Assembly: GCF_041435335.1 (NCBI RefSeq)
Contig: NZ_CP108430.1
Coordinates: 6,237,001-6,301,000, forward strand
Source of the DNA: Streptomyces sp. NBC_01283
Lineage (GTDB): Bacteria > Actinomycetota > Actinomycetes > Streptomycetales > Streptomycetaceae
Length of the DNA stretch: 64,000 nucleotides
Reading direction: 5' to 3'
Shown: piece after piece, positions 1 through 7,600 of the stretch
How positions within the stretch are numbered: the stretch's first letter is position 1
Layout: the number at the start of each line of letters is the position of its first letter
Program-made: the position numbers and the translations under genes
Notes under the pieces: generated by a model
What the model saw: only the letters and a program-made list of their open reading frames with translations
Database searches by the model: none
Told to the model about the DNA's origin: nothing

Positions 1-186
1 CCGGGTCTCGGCGCGAATCACGCAGCTCAAACGCCTGCGCACTCGATCCGGTGGACTCCGTCACCCGTGCGAGCGACCCCGTGAACCGCCATGATCGCGG
101 AGGGTCGCGGTTGTGGCACTCTCCGTGTGCACCAGTCGGTGCGCGAGTCGGTGCGTGAGCACCACGTCCTCAGCAGGAGTTGCCCC

Positions 187-483
187 ATGAGCCTTCGCCG
201 TTCGCTGCCGGTCCTCGTCGGCGCCGTAGCCCTCACCCTCGGCCTCCCCGTGGCGGCCGACGCGTCCGCTCACGCCCCGGCCGCCGTCATGAACCCCTGC
301 GGGTTCTACGAGACCGGCAGCGACGCGTTCTACAACCACTGCACGGGCGACGGCTCGAACGTCGTCATCAAGGTGGAGGTGGCGATGGCCCCCGATTACG
401 AGCGCTGTGTGGGCCCGGGCCGGAGCTGGCTGGGTTCGGCGAGCAAGATCCAGGGCGCGCACTACACCGGACGCACCTGCTGA
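187..483 (+). CDS. Small secreted Cys-containing protein, DUF6355-like
   Basis: 98-residue protein with a Sec signal peptide: basic SLRRS start, hydrophobic core LPVLVGAVALTLGLPVA, and likely cleavage after an Ala-X-Ala site near residue 26. The mature part of about 70 residues has four Cys (NPCGFYET, NHCTGDG, RCVGPG, GRTC), suggesting two disulfides. The spacing of CGFYET, NHCT, CVGPG and the terminal TGRTC resembles the actinobacterial DUF6355 family, recalled from memory. ATG 187 is preferred over an upstream in-frame ATG at 91 because AGGAG lies just upstream and the signal peptide begins there. It is followed at once by a very long terminator hairpin shared with the convergent nitrate reductase gene. 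Molecular function is unknown. Confidence 0.8.
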   Translation: MSLRRSLPVLVGAVALTLGLPVAADASAHAPAAVMNPCGFYETGSDAFYNHCTGDGSNVVIKVEVAMAPDYERCVGPGRSWLGSASKIQGAHYTGRTC

Positions 484-494
484 TTTCCGTACGG

Positions 495-541
495 GCATGA
501 CAGCGGGCCGGGAGAGCATGCCTCCCGGCCCGCTGTCATGC
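495..541. terminator. 20-bp perfect stem bidirectional terminator
   Basis: Arms 495-514 and 522-541 are perfect reverse complements (20 bp) with a 7-nt loop. The hairpin lies between the convergent small secreted gene and the nitrate reductase gene. Its right arm covers the nitrate reductase stop codon (536-538), so the stem is partly coding. There is no U-tract, as is common in Streptomyces terminators. Confidence 0.8.
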
Positions 542-2677
542 CCGGCGCCGCCAGGGCCTCTCGGCCCGCTCCAGTCGCACCGCGCACACCTTGAACTCCG
601 GCATCCGGGACACCGGGTCAAGTGCCGGATTCGTGAGGGAGTTGGCCCGTCCCTCGCCCGGCCAGTGGAACGGCATGAAGACGGTGTCGGAGCGGATCGT
701 GCTCGTGATGCGCGCCGGGGCGACGGCCTTGCCGCGCCGTGAGACGACGGTCACCGGCTCGCCCTCCTCGACCTCCAGTCGCGCGGCGAGCCGCGGATGC
801 AGCTCCACGAAGGGGCCGGGAGCGGCCGAGTTGAGCTCGTCGACACGGCGCGTCTGGGCCCCCGACTGATACTGCGCGAGGACCCGCCCGGTGGTCAGGA
901 GCACGGGATACTCCGCGTCCGGCTCCTCGGCGGCGGCCCGATGCACCACCGGCACGAACCGGGCCCGCCCGTCCGCGGTGGCGAACCCCCCGAGAAAGAG
1001 CCGCGGGGTCCCGGGATGCACACCATCGGCCCCGCCTGCACCTCCGCTCTCACTCCCGTCCTCGTCCGCGGGGCAAGGCCAGAACACGCCCTCCCCGTTT
1101 CCCTCCTTCAGGCGCGCGTACGTGATCCCCGAGTAGTCCGCCGGGCCGCCCGCGCTCGCCCGGCGCAGTTCCTCGAAGACTTCCTCCGGGTCCGTGGGGA
1201 AGCCCTTCTCGTGGCCGAGATGGGCGGCGAGGCCGTGCAGTACGTCCAGGTCGCTTCGGACGCCGGCGGGGGCGCCTGTCGCCCGGCGGCGCAGGAGGAC
1301 CCGGCCCTCCAGGTTCGTCACCGTTCCCGTCTCCTCGGCCCACTGCGTCACCGGAAGGACCACATCGGCCAGGTGCGCCGTCTCGGAGAGGACGACGTCC
1401 GCCACCGCCAGGAAGTCGAGGGACCGCAGCTTCTCCTCCACGTGCGCGGCACGCGGTGCCGAGACGACCGGATTGGAGCCCATCAGGAGCAGCGCCTTGA
1501 TGTCCCCGCCGAGCGCGTCCAGCAGCTCGTACGCGGACCGGCCGGGGCCGGGGAGCGAGTCGGGGTCGACGCCCCACACCCCCGCCACGTGCGCCCGCGC
1601 CGCGGGGTCCGTCAGCTTGCGGTAGCCGGGCAACTGGTCGGCCTTCTGGCCGTGTTCGCGCCCGCCCTGCCCGTTGCCCTGCCCGGTCAGGCAGCCGTAC
1701 CCGGCCAGCGGGCGGCCCGCGTTGCCCGTCGCGAGGCAGAGGTTGATCCACGCGCCCACCGTGTCCGTCCCCTTGGACTGCTGCTCGGGCCCGCGCGCGG
1801 TGAGCACCATCGCGGCCTCGGCGTCGCAGAACATCCGCACCGCGTCCCGGAGCTGCGGCACGGAGACGCCGCTGATCCGCTCCACGTGCTCCGGCCAGTG
1901 CGCCATCGCCGCCGCCCGCGCCTCCTCCCAGCCGCTGGTCCGCTCCTCGATGAACGCCTCGTCCGTCCGCCCCTCGGCCACCACCAGATGCAGCAGGCCG
2001 AGCGCGAGCGCCAGATCGGTGCCGGGACGCGGCGCCAGATGCAGGTCGGCCTGCTCGGCGGTGCGGGTCCTGCGCGGGTCAATGACGATCAGCTTGCCGC
2101 CGTTCGCCTTCAGCTCCGTCAGATACCGCAGCGCGGGCGGCATCGTCTCGGCGAGGTTCGAGCCGACGAGGATCACACAGCCGGTGCGCGGAATGTCCTC
2201 AAGAGGGAACGGCAGACCGCGGTCGAGCCCGAAGGCCCGCTGCCCCGCCGCTGCCGCCGACGACATGCAGAACCGGCCGTTGTAGTCGATCTGCGACGTG
2301 CCGAGCGCCACCCGTGCGAACTTCCCCAGGGCGTACGCCTTCTCGTTGGTCAGACCCCCGCCGCCGAACACCCCGCAGGCGTCCGCGCCATGCTCCGCAC
2401 GCGTGCGGGAAAGGCCCTCGGCGACGCGGCCGATCGCCTCCTCCCAGGTGGCCGGTTCGAGCCGGCCCGTGGCGTGGGACCGGATGAGTGGCTCGGTCAG
2501 GCGCACCCGGGAGGAGAGCACAGCGGGCGCCGTGCGGCCCTTGCCGCACAGCGCGCCCCCGTTCACGGGGAACCCCGGACGCTCCACGACCTCCACCCCG
2601 CCGGGCCCTGTGGCCAGGCCCATCCCGCATTGCAGCGCGCAGTACGGACAGTGGGTCGGTGTCGCCGTGGTGTGCAT
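536..2677 (-). CDS. Assimilatory nitrate reductase catalytic subunit (molybdopterin oxidoreductase)
   Basis: 713-residue cytoplasmic molybdopterin-guanine-dinucleotide enzyme, most likely reducing nitrate to nitrite for assimilation. The N-terminus binds a [4Fe-4S] cluster through C10, C13, C17 and C44 (motif HCPYCALQCGM, then ALCGKG). The molybdopterin domains follow, with family signatures such as YNGRFCMSSA, VGSNLAETMP and VIDPRRT, and a C-terminal molydopterin-binding domain (YPVLLTTGRV, PFHWPGEGRANSLTNPALDP). There is no extra C-terminal [2Fe-2S] domain, so it is of the NasA/NarB type with a separate electron donor. No Tat signal is present. A formate dehydrogenase alpha subunit is the main alternative, but the compact length and lack of the selenocysteine/cysteine context favour nitrate reductase. 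The gene is monocistronic; its upstream region holds a degenerate GlnR-like pattern, fitting nitrogen control. Confidence 0.85.
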   Translation of the reverse strand: MHTTATPTHCPYCALQCGMGLATGPGGVEVVERPGFPVNGGALCGKGRTAPAVLSSRVRLTEPLIRSHATGRLEPATWEEAIGRVAEGLSRTRAEHGADACGVFGGGGLTNEKAYALGKFARVALGTSQIDYNGRFCMSSAAAAGQRAFGLDRGLPFPLEDIPRTGCVILVGSNLAETMPPALRYLTELKANGGKLIVIDPRRTRTAEQADLHLAPRPGTDLALALGLLHLVVAEGRTDEAFIEERTSGWEEARAAAMAHWPEHVERISGVSVPQLRDAVRMFCDAEAAMVLTARGPEQQSKGTDTVGAWINLCLATGNAGRPLAGYGCLTGQGNGQGGREHGQKADQLPGYRKLTDPAARAHVAGVWGVDPDSLPGPGRSAYELLDALGGDIKALLLMGSNPVVSAPRAAHVEEKLRSLDFLAVADVVLSETAHLADVVLPVTQWAEETGTVTNLEGRVLLRRRATGAPAGVRSDLDVLHGLAAHLGHEKGFPTDPEEVFEELRRASAGGPADYSGITYARLKEGNGEGVFWPCPADEDGSESGGAGGADGVHPGTPRLFLGGFATADGRARFVPVVHRAAAEEPDAEYPVLLTTGRVLAQYQSGAQTRRVDELNSAAPGPFVELHPRLAARLEVEEGEPVTVVSRRGKAVAPARITSTIRSDTVFMPFHWPGEGRANSLTNPALDPVSRMPEFKVCAVRLERAERPWRRRA

Positions 2678-2700
2678 GCGGTCCAGCGTCCGCCGGGCTT

Positions 2701-2739
2701 GTTACGCGCCCCGACGCGATCGCGTTACACACGCGGTAA
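2701..2739. promoter_or_regulatory. Possible degenerate GlnR operator upstream of nitrate reductase
   Basis: Two GTTAC half-sites at 2701-2705 and 2724-2728, 23 bp apart, with GGTAA six bases after the second. The spacing is close to the 22-bp period of GlnR boxes (gTnAC-n6-GnAAC), but the second half-sites are poor. It lies 24-62 bp upstream of the nitrate reductase start. Confidence 0.35.
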
Positions 2740-2781
2740 GCCGACCTCAGCGAGCCCCGCCCCCCACTGTGAGCCCGGTCG

Positions 2782-2835
2782 TGCCCCGTCAGGGGCGCGG
2801 GGAACTGCGCGAGGACGGGCCACAACCCGCAGCCG
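2782..2835. repeat. Common Streptomyces intergenic repeat (GGGGCGCGGGGAACTGCGCGA type)
   Basis: The block CCCCGTCAGGGGCGCGGGG followed by AACTGCGCGA and a CACAACCCGCAG tail matches a dispersed intergenic sequence that I recall from many Streptomyces genomes. It contains a CCCCG...CGGGG stem. It sits in the gap between the nitrate reductase and the SanA-like gene; function unknown. Confidence 0.55.
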
Positions 2836-2889
2836 GCGGACGAGCGGAAGAAGGCAGACGCACCCCCGCACCCCGCTCAAGGCCCAGGC

Positions 2890-3645
2890 TCAGCGAGGTG
2901 CGGCCAGCGCCCGGTCCACGCCCGGCTCCCGGGGCCCGAGGAACCGCGGATCCGGTTGAAACGCCGAGTCGAGCGCCGCCTTGCCCGCCGCGAACAGCTC
3001 CCTCGCGCCGCCGTAGTACCAGGTCGCGTCGTGCTTGGCGTCGACCCCGACGCCGTACGACGCGACGCCCGCCGCGCGGCAGAGCGCGACGGCCCTGCGT
3101 ATGTGGAAGCCCTGGCTGATCAGCACCGCCCGGTCGACGCCGAACACCTTCTTGGCGCGCACGCAGGAGTCCCACGTGTCGAAGCCCGCGTAGTCGCTGA
3201 CGATCCGCCGCCCCGGCACGCCGCGCTCGGTCAGATACGCGCGCATGGCGTCCGGCTCGTCGTAGTCCTCGCGGCTGTTGTCCCCGGTGACGAGGACGAC
3301 CTCTATCCGCCCCGCCTCGTACAACTCCGCCGCCGCGTCGAGCCGGTGCGCGAGATACGGCGACGGCTCGCCCTCCCACAGCCCGGCCCCGAAGACCACC
3401 GCGACCCGCGTGCGCGGCACGTCGGCCGTGGTGTGCAGCCGGCCCTCCGCCGTCACGAAGAGCCACGTCGCGGGCAGCAGCGCCACCACGCACACCGCCA
3501 TGAAGGCCTGCACGGCCCGCCGCTGTCCCCGCCGCGTGCGCGGCAGCCGCAGACGGCGCAGCCGGGCCACGCATCTGCCGGTCGGGCCCCGCACCCCTGA
3601 CGGCCGGGCCGCCCCCGTCCGCCGCATCCACCCCGGCCGTTCCAT
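2890..3645 (-). CDS. SanA/YdcF-like DUF218 membrane protein
   Basis: 251-residue protein with an Arg-rich N-terminus, one transmembrane segment (residues about 49-66, AVCVVALLPATWLFVTA) and a DUF218 domain. Family signatures are VAVVFGAGLWEGEPSPYLAHR, VTGDNSREDYDEP, RAYLTERGVP and ISQGFHIRRAVALC. It is related to E. coli SanA, which affects envelope permeability to vancomycin; the biochemical activity is not established. The start chosen is ATG at 3645 with a GGGGGAA stretch upstream; an internal ATG (MRRTG) is possible. The reading frame extends to 4137, but that part overlaps the divergent chelatase gene and is not coding. The gene faces away from the chelatase, sharing a 184-bp intergenic region. 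Confidence 0.8.
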   Translation of the reverse strand: MERPGWMRRTGAARPSGVRGPTGRCVARLRRLRLPRTRRGQRRAVQAFMAVCVVALLPATWLFVTAEGRLHTTADVPRTRVAVVFGAGLWEGEPSPYLAHRLDAAAELYEAGRIEVVLVTGDNSREDYDEPDAMRAYLTERGVPGRRIVSDYAGFDTWDSCVRAKKVFGVDRAVLISQGFHIRRAVALCRAAGVASYGVGVDAKHDATWYYGGARELFAAGKAALDSAFQPDPRFLGPREPGVDRALAAPR

Positions 3646-3758
3646 CCCGTTCCCCCGTGCCCCAGGCCGGATCCCCCCGATCCGATCACTGTCCCCAACG
3701 GTAAGCGACCGCACCGACAACCCCGCGAAGCCGGACTGACAGCCCCGCCAAGCCGTCG

Positions 3759-3796
3759 GTGAGCCAGGCTGAAACGGCCCGTGACCGGCGCGCAAC
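3759..3796. promoter_or_regulatory. Putative tandem GlnR operator upstream of sirohydrochlorin chelatase
   Basis: GTGAC-CGGCGC-GCAAC at 3781-3796 matches gTnAC-n6-GnAAC exactly. A further b-type half-site, GAAAC at 3771-3775, precedes it, and a weaker GTGAG at 3759-3763 precedes that. The geometry is one base off the canonical 22-bp tandem array. It ends 33 bp before the chelatase start. GlnR control would fit, since sirohaem is the cofactor of assimilatory nitrite reductase. Confidence 0.6.
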
Positions 3797-3829
3797 GCGA
3801 CCGCAATACGGCGCGGCCATCCTCGGTCC

Positions 3830-4756
3830 ATGACGCCGTCGAACCCTCTTCGCGATGAGTCCGGCAGCACCCCTCTCGAAAGTACGGCGCACCTCATGGA
3901 CCGGATCAACAGCCAGCTCGTCAGCCAGCTCACCCTCGTCTCGCTCGACGGCAGGCGCCGCCCCGCACCGGTGCCCGACCTCGTCGTGGTCGCCCACGGC
4001 AGCCGTGACCCCCGCGCTCTCGCCACCGTCACGGCGCTCCTCGAACGGGTCCGCGAGCTGCGCCCCGGGCTCGGCGTGCGCCTCGGCCACATCGAGCTGA
4101 ACGAGCCGCTGCTCGGCGACACCCTCGCCGAAGCCACCGGCTCCGCCGTCCTCGTGCCGCTGCTGCTGAGCCGCGGCTACCACGTCAAGCACGACATCCC
4201 CGAGGCCGCCGCCCACGCCCCGCACCTCGACACGCGGGTCGCGGCCCCGCTCGGCCCGCACCCCCTGCTCGTCGACGCACTGCACGACCGGCTCGTCGAG
4301 GCGGGCTGGCCGACGGGTGCCGGCCAGGCGGCGCGGCGCACCGGCGGGGTGGTCCTCGCCGCAGCGGGCTCCCGCGACCCGGACTCCGCCACGGACACCC
4401 GGCGTACGGCGGACCTCCTCGCCCAGCGGCTCGGCGTACCGGTGATCCCCGCGTACGCCACGCCGACCCCGGCGGCCCCGCTCAGCGTGTCCGCCGCGGT
4501 GCGCGCCCTCGCCGCCCGTGGCCGCCACCGCACCGCCGTGGCCTCGTACTTCACCGCACCCGGCCGCTTCGCCACGCAGTGCGCCGACGCCGCCCCCTGG
4601 ATCGAGGCGGCCCCGCTCGGCGCCCACCAGGCGATGGCCCACCTCCTCCTGCACCGCTACGACCAGGCCCGCGCGACCGCGTCGGCGACCGCCCCGGCCG
4701 CCACCGCGACCTCACCCGCCCCACAGATTCCGCACCGTCAGCTGGCCTCCGCCTGA
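3830..4756 (+). CDS. Sirohydrochlorin chelatase (CbiX/SirB family)
   Basis: 308-residue soluble protein with two CbiX-type chelatase repeats. The first half carries [13 protein letters not shown] (metal-ligand His), [14 protein letters not shown] and [16 protein letters not shown], the last being the expected second His region. The second half (residues about 165-280) repeats the fold with [13 protein letters not shown] and [12 protein letters not shown] but has lost the His of AHGS. The family inserts Fe or Co into sirohydrochlorin; iron insertion gives sirohaem for nitrite and sulfite reductases. The ATG at 3830 is the first in-frame start after the putative GlnR boxes; no strong ribosome site is visible, so the start may lie a little downstream. 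The closeness to nitrate reductase suggests a nitrogen-assimilation role. Confidence 0.85.
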   Translation: MTPSNPLRDESGSTPLESTAHLMDRINSQLVSQLTLVSLDGRRRPAPVPDLVVVAHGSRDPRALATVTALLERVRELRPGLGVRLGHIELNEPLLGDTLAEATGSAVLVPLLLSRGYHVKHDIPEAAAHAPHLDTRVAAPLGPHPLLVDALHDRLVEAGWPTGAGQAARRTGGVVLAAAGSRDPDSATDTRRTADLLAQRLGVPVIPAYATPTPAAPLSVSAAVRALAARGRHRTAVASYFTAPGRFATQCADAAPWIEAAPLGAHQAMAHLLLHRYDQARATASATAPAATATSPAPQIPHRQLASA

Positions 4757-4800
4757 CGGTCGCAGAGACCCCTGAAGCCCTCTTTGTCACTGCTTGCGTT

Positions 4801-4806
4801 TACTGT
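4801..4806 (+). promoter_or_regulatory. Putative -10 (TACTGT) for leaderless dgt transcript
   Basis: TACTGT ends 6 nt before the ATG at 4813, the placement expected for a leaderless mRNA. No ribosome site is visible before this start. No convincing -35 box is seen at 17-18 bp. Confidence 0.4.
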
Positions 4807-4812
4807 CGGTGC

Positions 4813-6150
4813 ATGGAAGGCACTGCACCGAACACGCACGACGACGAGGCGTCCTTTGGCGCGTCCCAGGAAGCGGCCTATGACAAGGCCGCCGTCGAGC
4901 GATGGGCCACCGAGCCGGACAAACGGCCGGGGCGCACGGCCTTCCAGCGCGACCGCGCGCGCGTCCTGCACTCCGCCGCGCTGCGCCGGCTCGCGGGCAA
5001 GACCCAGGTGGTCACCCCGGGCACGCGCAGCAACGAGGCGTGGGACGCCAGCGCCCGCACCCGTCTGACGCACTCCCTGGAGTGCGCCCAGGTCGGCCGC
5101 GAGCTCGGCGCCGCCCTCGGCTGCGACCCCGACCTGGTGGAGACGGCCTGTCTCTCGCACGACATGGGCCACCCGCCGTTCGGGCACAACGGCGAGCAGG
5201 CGCTGAACGAAGTCGCCGAGAGCTGCGGCGGTTTCGAGGGCAACGCCCAGTCGCTGCGCCTCCTCACCCGCATCGAGCCGAAGCGCTTCGTCCGCAGCGA
5301 GGAGACGGACGAACTGGTCAGCGTGGGGCTCAACCTCACCCGTGCCGCCCTGGACGCCGCCACCAAGTACCCCTGGCCGCGCGGCGCCCACCCCACCGAC
5401 CCGGATTCCCCCAAGTTCGGGGTCTACGAAGACGACAGGCCGGTCTTCGACTGGGTCCGCAAGGAGGCCCCGGGGCGCCGTACGTGCTTCGAGGCCCAGG
5501 TCATGGACTGGTCGGACGACGTGGCGTATTCGGTGCATGACATCGAGGACGGCCTGCACGCCGGGCACCTCGACCCGAACCTGCTGCACGCCGAGCCCGA
5601 GCGCCGGGACATCTTCGCCGTCGCCATCGGCCGGTACGTGCCCGCGGACACCGACCCCGAAGAGCTCTCCGAGGCCCTCGACCGCCTCCTGGACCAGGAG
5701 TGGTGGCCGCATGGGTACGACGGCTCGGCGATCGCCCAGGGCCGCCTGAAGGACGCCACAAGCCAGCTCATCGGCCACTTCTGCCTCGCCGCGGAGAGCG
5801 CCACCCGCGCGCGGTACGGCACGGGCCCCCTGACGCGGTACGCAGCCGAGCTCGTCGTCCCGCGCGAGGCCCGCCACGAGTGCGCGGTCCTCAAGGCCGT
5901 CGCCGACCGCTACGTGATGCAGCGCCCCGCCCAGGAGCGGCTCCGCGCCGACCAGCGGATCGTCGTCGCCGAACTGGCCGAGGCGCTCACGGCCCGCGCC
6001 CCCGAAGGACTCGACCCGCAGTTCCGCGCGCTGTACGACACGGCGCGCGACGACCGCGCGGCACTGCGCGTGGTCGTCGACCAGATCGCGTCCCTCACGG
6101 ACGCCGCCGCGCGCTCCCTGCACGCGAGGCTCACGGCAAGACACTCTTGA
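4813..6150 (+). CDS. dgt: Deoxyguanosinetriphosphate triphosphohydrolase-like protein
   Basis: 445-residue HD-superfamily enzyme expected to hydrolyse dGTP (or other dNTPs) to deoxynucleoside and triphosphate, affecting dNTP pools. The metal-binding HD site is visible: H87 in RLTHSLE, H116-D117 in [14 protein letters not shown], and a later Asp in [17 protein letters not shown]. The N-terminal [28 protein letters not shown] region is typical of the family. The start ATG 4813 begins [11 protein letters not shown]; the frame is open upstream but overlaps the chelatase. The gene lies 56 bp after the chelatase and upstream of the oxidoreductase and dnaG, a conserved Streptomyces neighbourhood as I recall it. 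The TACTGT hexamer 6 nt before the ATG suggests a leaderless message. Confidence 0.92.
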   Translation: MEGTAPNTHDDEASFGASQEAAYDKAAVERWATEPDKRPGRTAFQRDRARVLHSAALRRLAGKTQVVTPGTRSNEAWDASARTRLTHSLECAQVGRELGAALGCDPDLVETACLSHDMGHPPFGHNGEQALNEVAESCGGFEGNAQSLRLLTRIEPKRFVRSEETDELVSVGLNLTRAALDAATKYPWPRGAHPTDPDSPKFGVYEDDRPVFDWVRKEAPGRRTCFEAQVMDWSDDVAYSVHDIEDGLHAGHLDPNLLHAEPERRDIFAVAIGRYVPADTDPEELSEALDRLLDQEWWPHGYDGSAIAQGRLKDATSQLIGHFCLAAESATRARYGTGPLTRYAAELVVPREARHECAVLKAVADRYVMQRPAQERLRADQRIVVAELAEALTARAPEGLDPQFRALYDTARDDRAALRVVVDQIASLTDAAARSLHARLTARHS

Positions 6151-6294
6151 CACAGAGGACCGTGACATATGCGGAATGAACCAATCGACCACGGGGCGTG
6201 ACGAAAACTGGCCGGATCGGGTCGCAACCCCTTCCCCCATCACGCTCCGTGCGGGACGCTCCCCCCTGACGGCAAGGCTTTGAGGAGGCATCAA

Positions 6295-7557
6295 GTGGTC
6301 GACGCGGATCAGACGTTCGTCATTGTCGGAGGAGGTCTCGCGGGCGCGAAAGCGGCCGAGACACTCCGGTCCGAGGGCTTCACCGGCCGGGTGATCCTCA
6401 TCGGCGACGAACGCGACCACCCGTACGAGCGCCCACCCCTGTCGAAGGGGTATCTCCTGGGCAAGGAGGAGCGCGACAGCGTATTCGTCCACGAACCCTC
6501 CTGGTACGCGCAGTCGGACGTCGAGCTGCACCTGGGCCAGACCGTCGTCTCCATCGACCGCGAGGCCAAGGCCGTCCGCCTCGGCGACCGGGACGTCATC
6601 CACTACGACAAGCTGCTTCTGGCCACGGGCGCGGAGCCGCGCCGTCTCGACGTCCCCGGCACCGGCCTGGTGGGCGTGCACCACCTGCGCCGCCTCGCGC
6701 ACGCCGACCGGCTGCGGCAGGTTCTGGCCAGTCTCGGCCGCGACAACGGCCACCTGGTGATCGCCGGAGCGGGCTGGATCGGCCTGGAGGTCGCCGCCGC
6801 CGCGCGGACGTACGGCGCGGAGGTCACCGTCGTCGAGCCGCAGGCCACCCCGCTGCACGCGGTCCTGGGCCCCGAGGTCGGCCAGATGTTCACCGACCTG
6901 CACGCCGAGCACGGCGTGCGCTTCCACTTCGGCGCCACCCTCACCGAGATCGCGGGGGAGGACGGCCTGGTCCTCGCCGCCCGCACGGACGACGGCGAGG
7001 AGCACCCGGCGCACGACGTCCTCGCCGCGATCGGCGCCGCCCCGCGCACCGCGCTTGCCGAGGCCGCCGGTCTGGAGATCGCCGACGGGGCGCACGGCGG
7101 CGGTGTCGTGGTCGACGCCTCCCTGCGGACCTCGGACCCGGACATCTTCGCGGCGGGCGACGTGGCCGCCGTCCAGCACCCGCTCTTCGACACGAGGCTG
7201 CGCGTGGAGCACTGGGCGAACGCCCTGAACGGCGGCCCGGCCGCGGCCCGCGCCATGCTCGGCCAGGACGTCACGTACGACCGCGTGCCCTACTTCTTCT
7301 CCGACCAGTACGACGTGGGCCTGGAGTACTCGGGCTGGGCGCCGCCGGGGACGTACGACCAGGTCGTGGTCCGAGGCGACGCCGGGAAGCGGGAGTTCGT
7401 CGCCTTCTGGCTCAGCGAGGGCCGGGTCCTCGCCGGCATGAACGTAAATGTGTGGGACGTCACGGACACCATCCAGAAGCTGATCCGCGCGGGGGCGAGG
7501 CCTCCGGCCGAGTCCCTCTCCGACCCGTCCGTCCCCCTGGAGTCACTGCTCGGGTGA
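6295..7557 (+). CDS. FAD-dependent ferredoxin/rubredoxin reductase-like oxidoreductase
   Basis: 420-residue pyridine-nucleotide disulfide oxidoreductase-fold protein of the ferredoxin-NAD(P) reductase type that usually serves Rieske oxygenases or P450s. The FAD-binding GxGxxG is VIVGGGLAGAKAAE near residue 10, the NAD(P)-binding motif is VIAGAGWIGLEVAAAA near residue 155, and the second FAD motif is DIFAAGDVAAV. The C-terminal reductase domain (YFFSDQYDVGLEYSGWA) is also present. There is no CxxxxC redox pair. The GTG at 6295 is chosen because GAGGAGG at 6283-6289 sits 5 nt upstream; a TTG at 6280 would lie inside that site. No ferredoxin or P450 gene is adjacent, so the redox partner is unknown. 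Confidence 0.85.
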   Translation: MVDADQTFVIVGGGLAGAKAAETLRSEGFTGRVILIGDERDHPYERPPLSKGYLLGKEERDSVFVHEPSWYAQSDVELHLGQTVVSIDREAKAVRLGDRDVIHYDKLLLATGAEPRRLDVPGTGLVGVHHLRRLAHADRLRQVLASLGRDNGHLVIAGAGWIGLEVAAAARTYGAEVTVVEPQATPLHAVLGPEVGQMFTDLHAEHGVRFHFGATLTEIAGEDGLVLAARTDDGEEHPAHDVLAAIGAAPRTALAEAAGLEIADGAHGGGVVVDASLRTSDPDIFAAGDVAAVQHPLFDTRLRVEHWANALNGGPAAARAMLGQDVTYDRVPYFFSDQYDVGLEYSGWAPPGTYDQVVVRGDAGKREFVAFWLSEGRVLAGMNVNVWDVTDTIQKLIRAGARPPAESLSDPSVPLESLLG

Positions 7558-7588
7558 CGGGCCGGGCGGGAGTGTCACAGCAGGGCCG

Positions 7589-7594
7589 TAGTAT
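7589..7594 (+). promoter_or_regulatory. Putative -10 (TAGTAT) for leaderless dnaG transcript
   Basis: TAGTAT ends 6 nt before the GTG start at 7601, with no ribosome binding site in between. This is consistent with transcription starting at the initiation codon. A matching -35 is not obvious. Confidence 0.45.
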
Positions 7595-7600
7595 TCCCAC

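Noticed and set aside
6147..6173. TTGACA promoter for the FAD oxidoreductase
   Set aside because: Consensus -35, but the only -10-like hexamer (TATGCG) is at 15 bp and poor.
6280..6294. TTG start for the FAD oxidoreductase
   Set aside because: The GAGGAGG ribosome site lies inside this stretch and serves GTG 6295.
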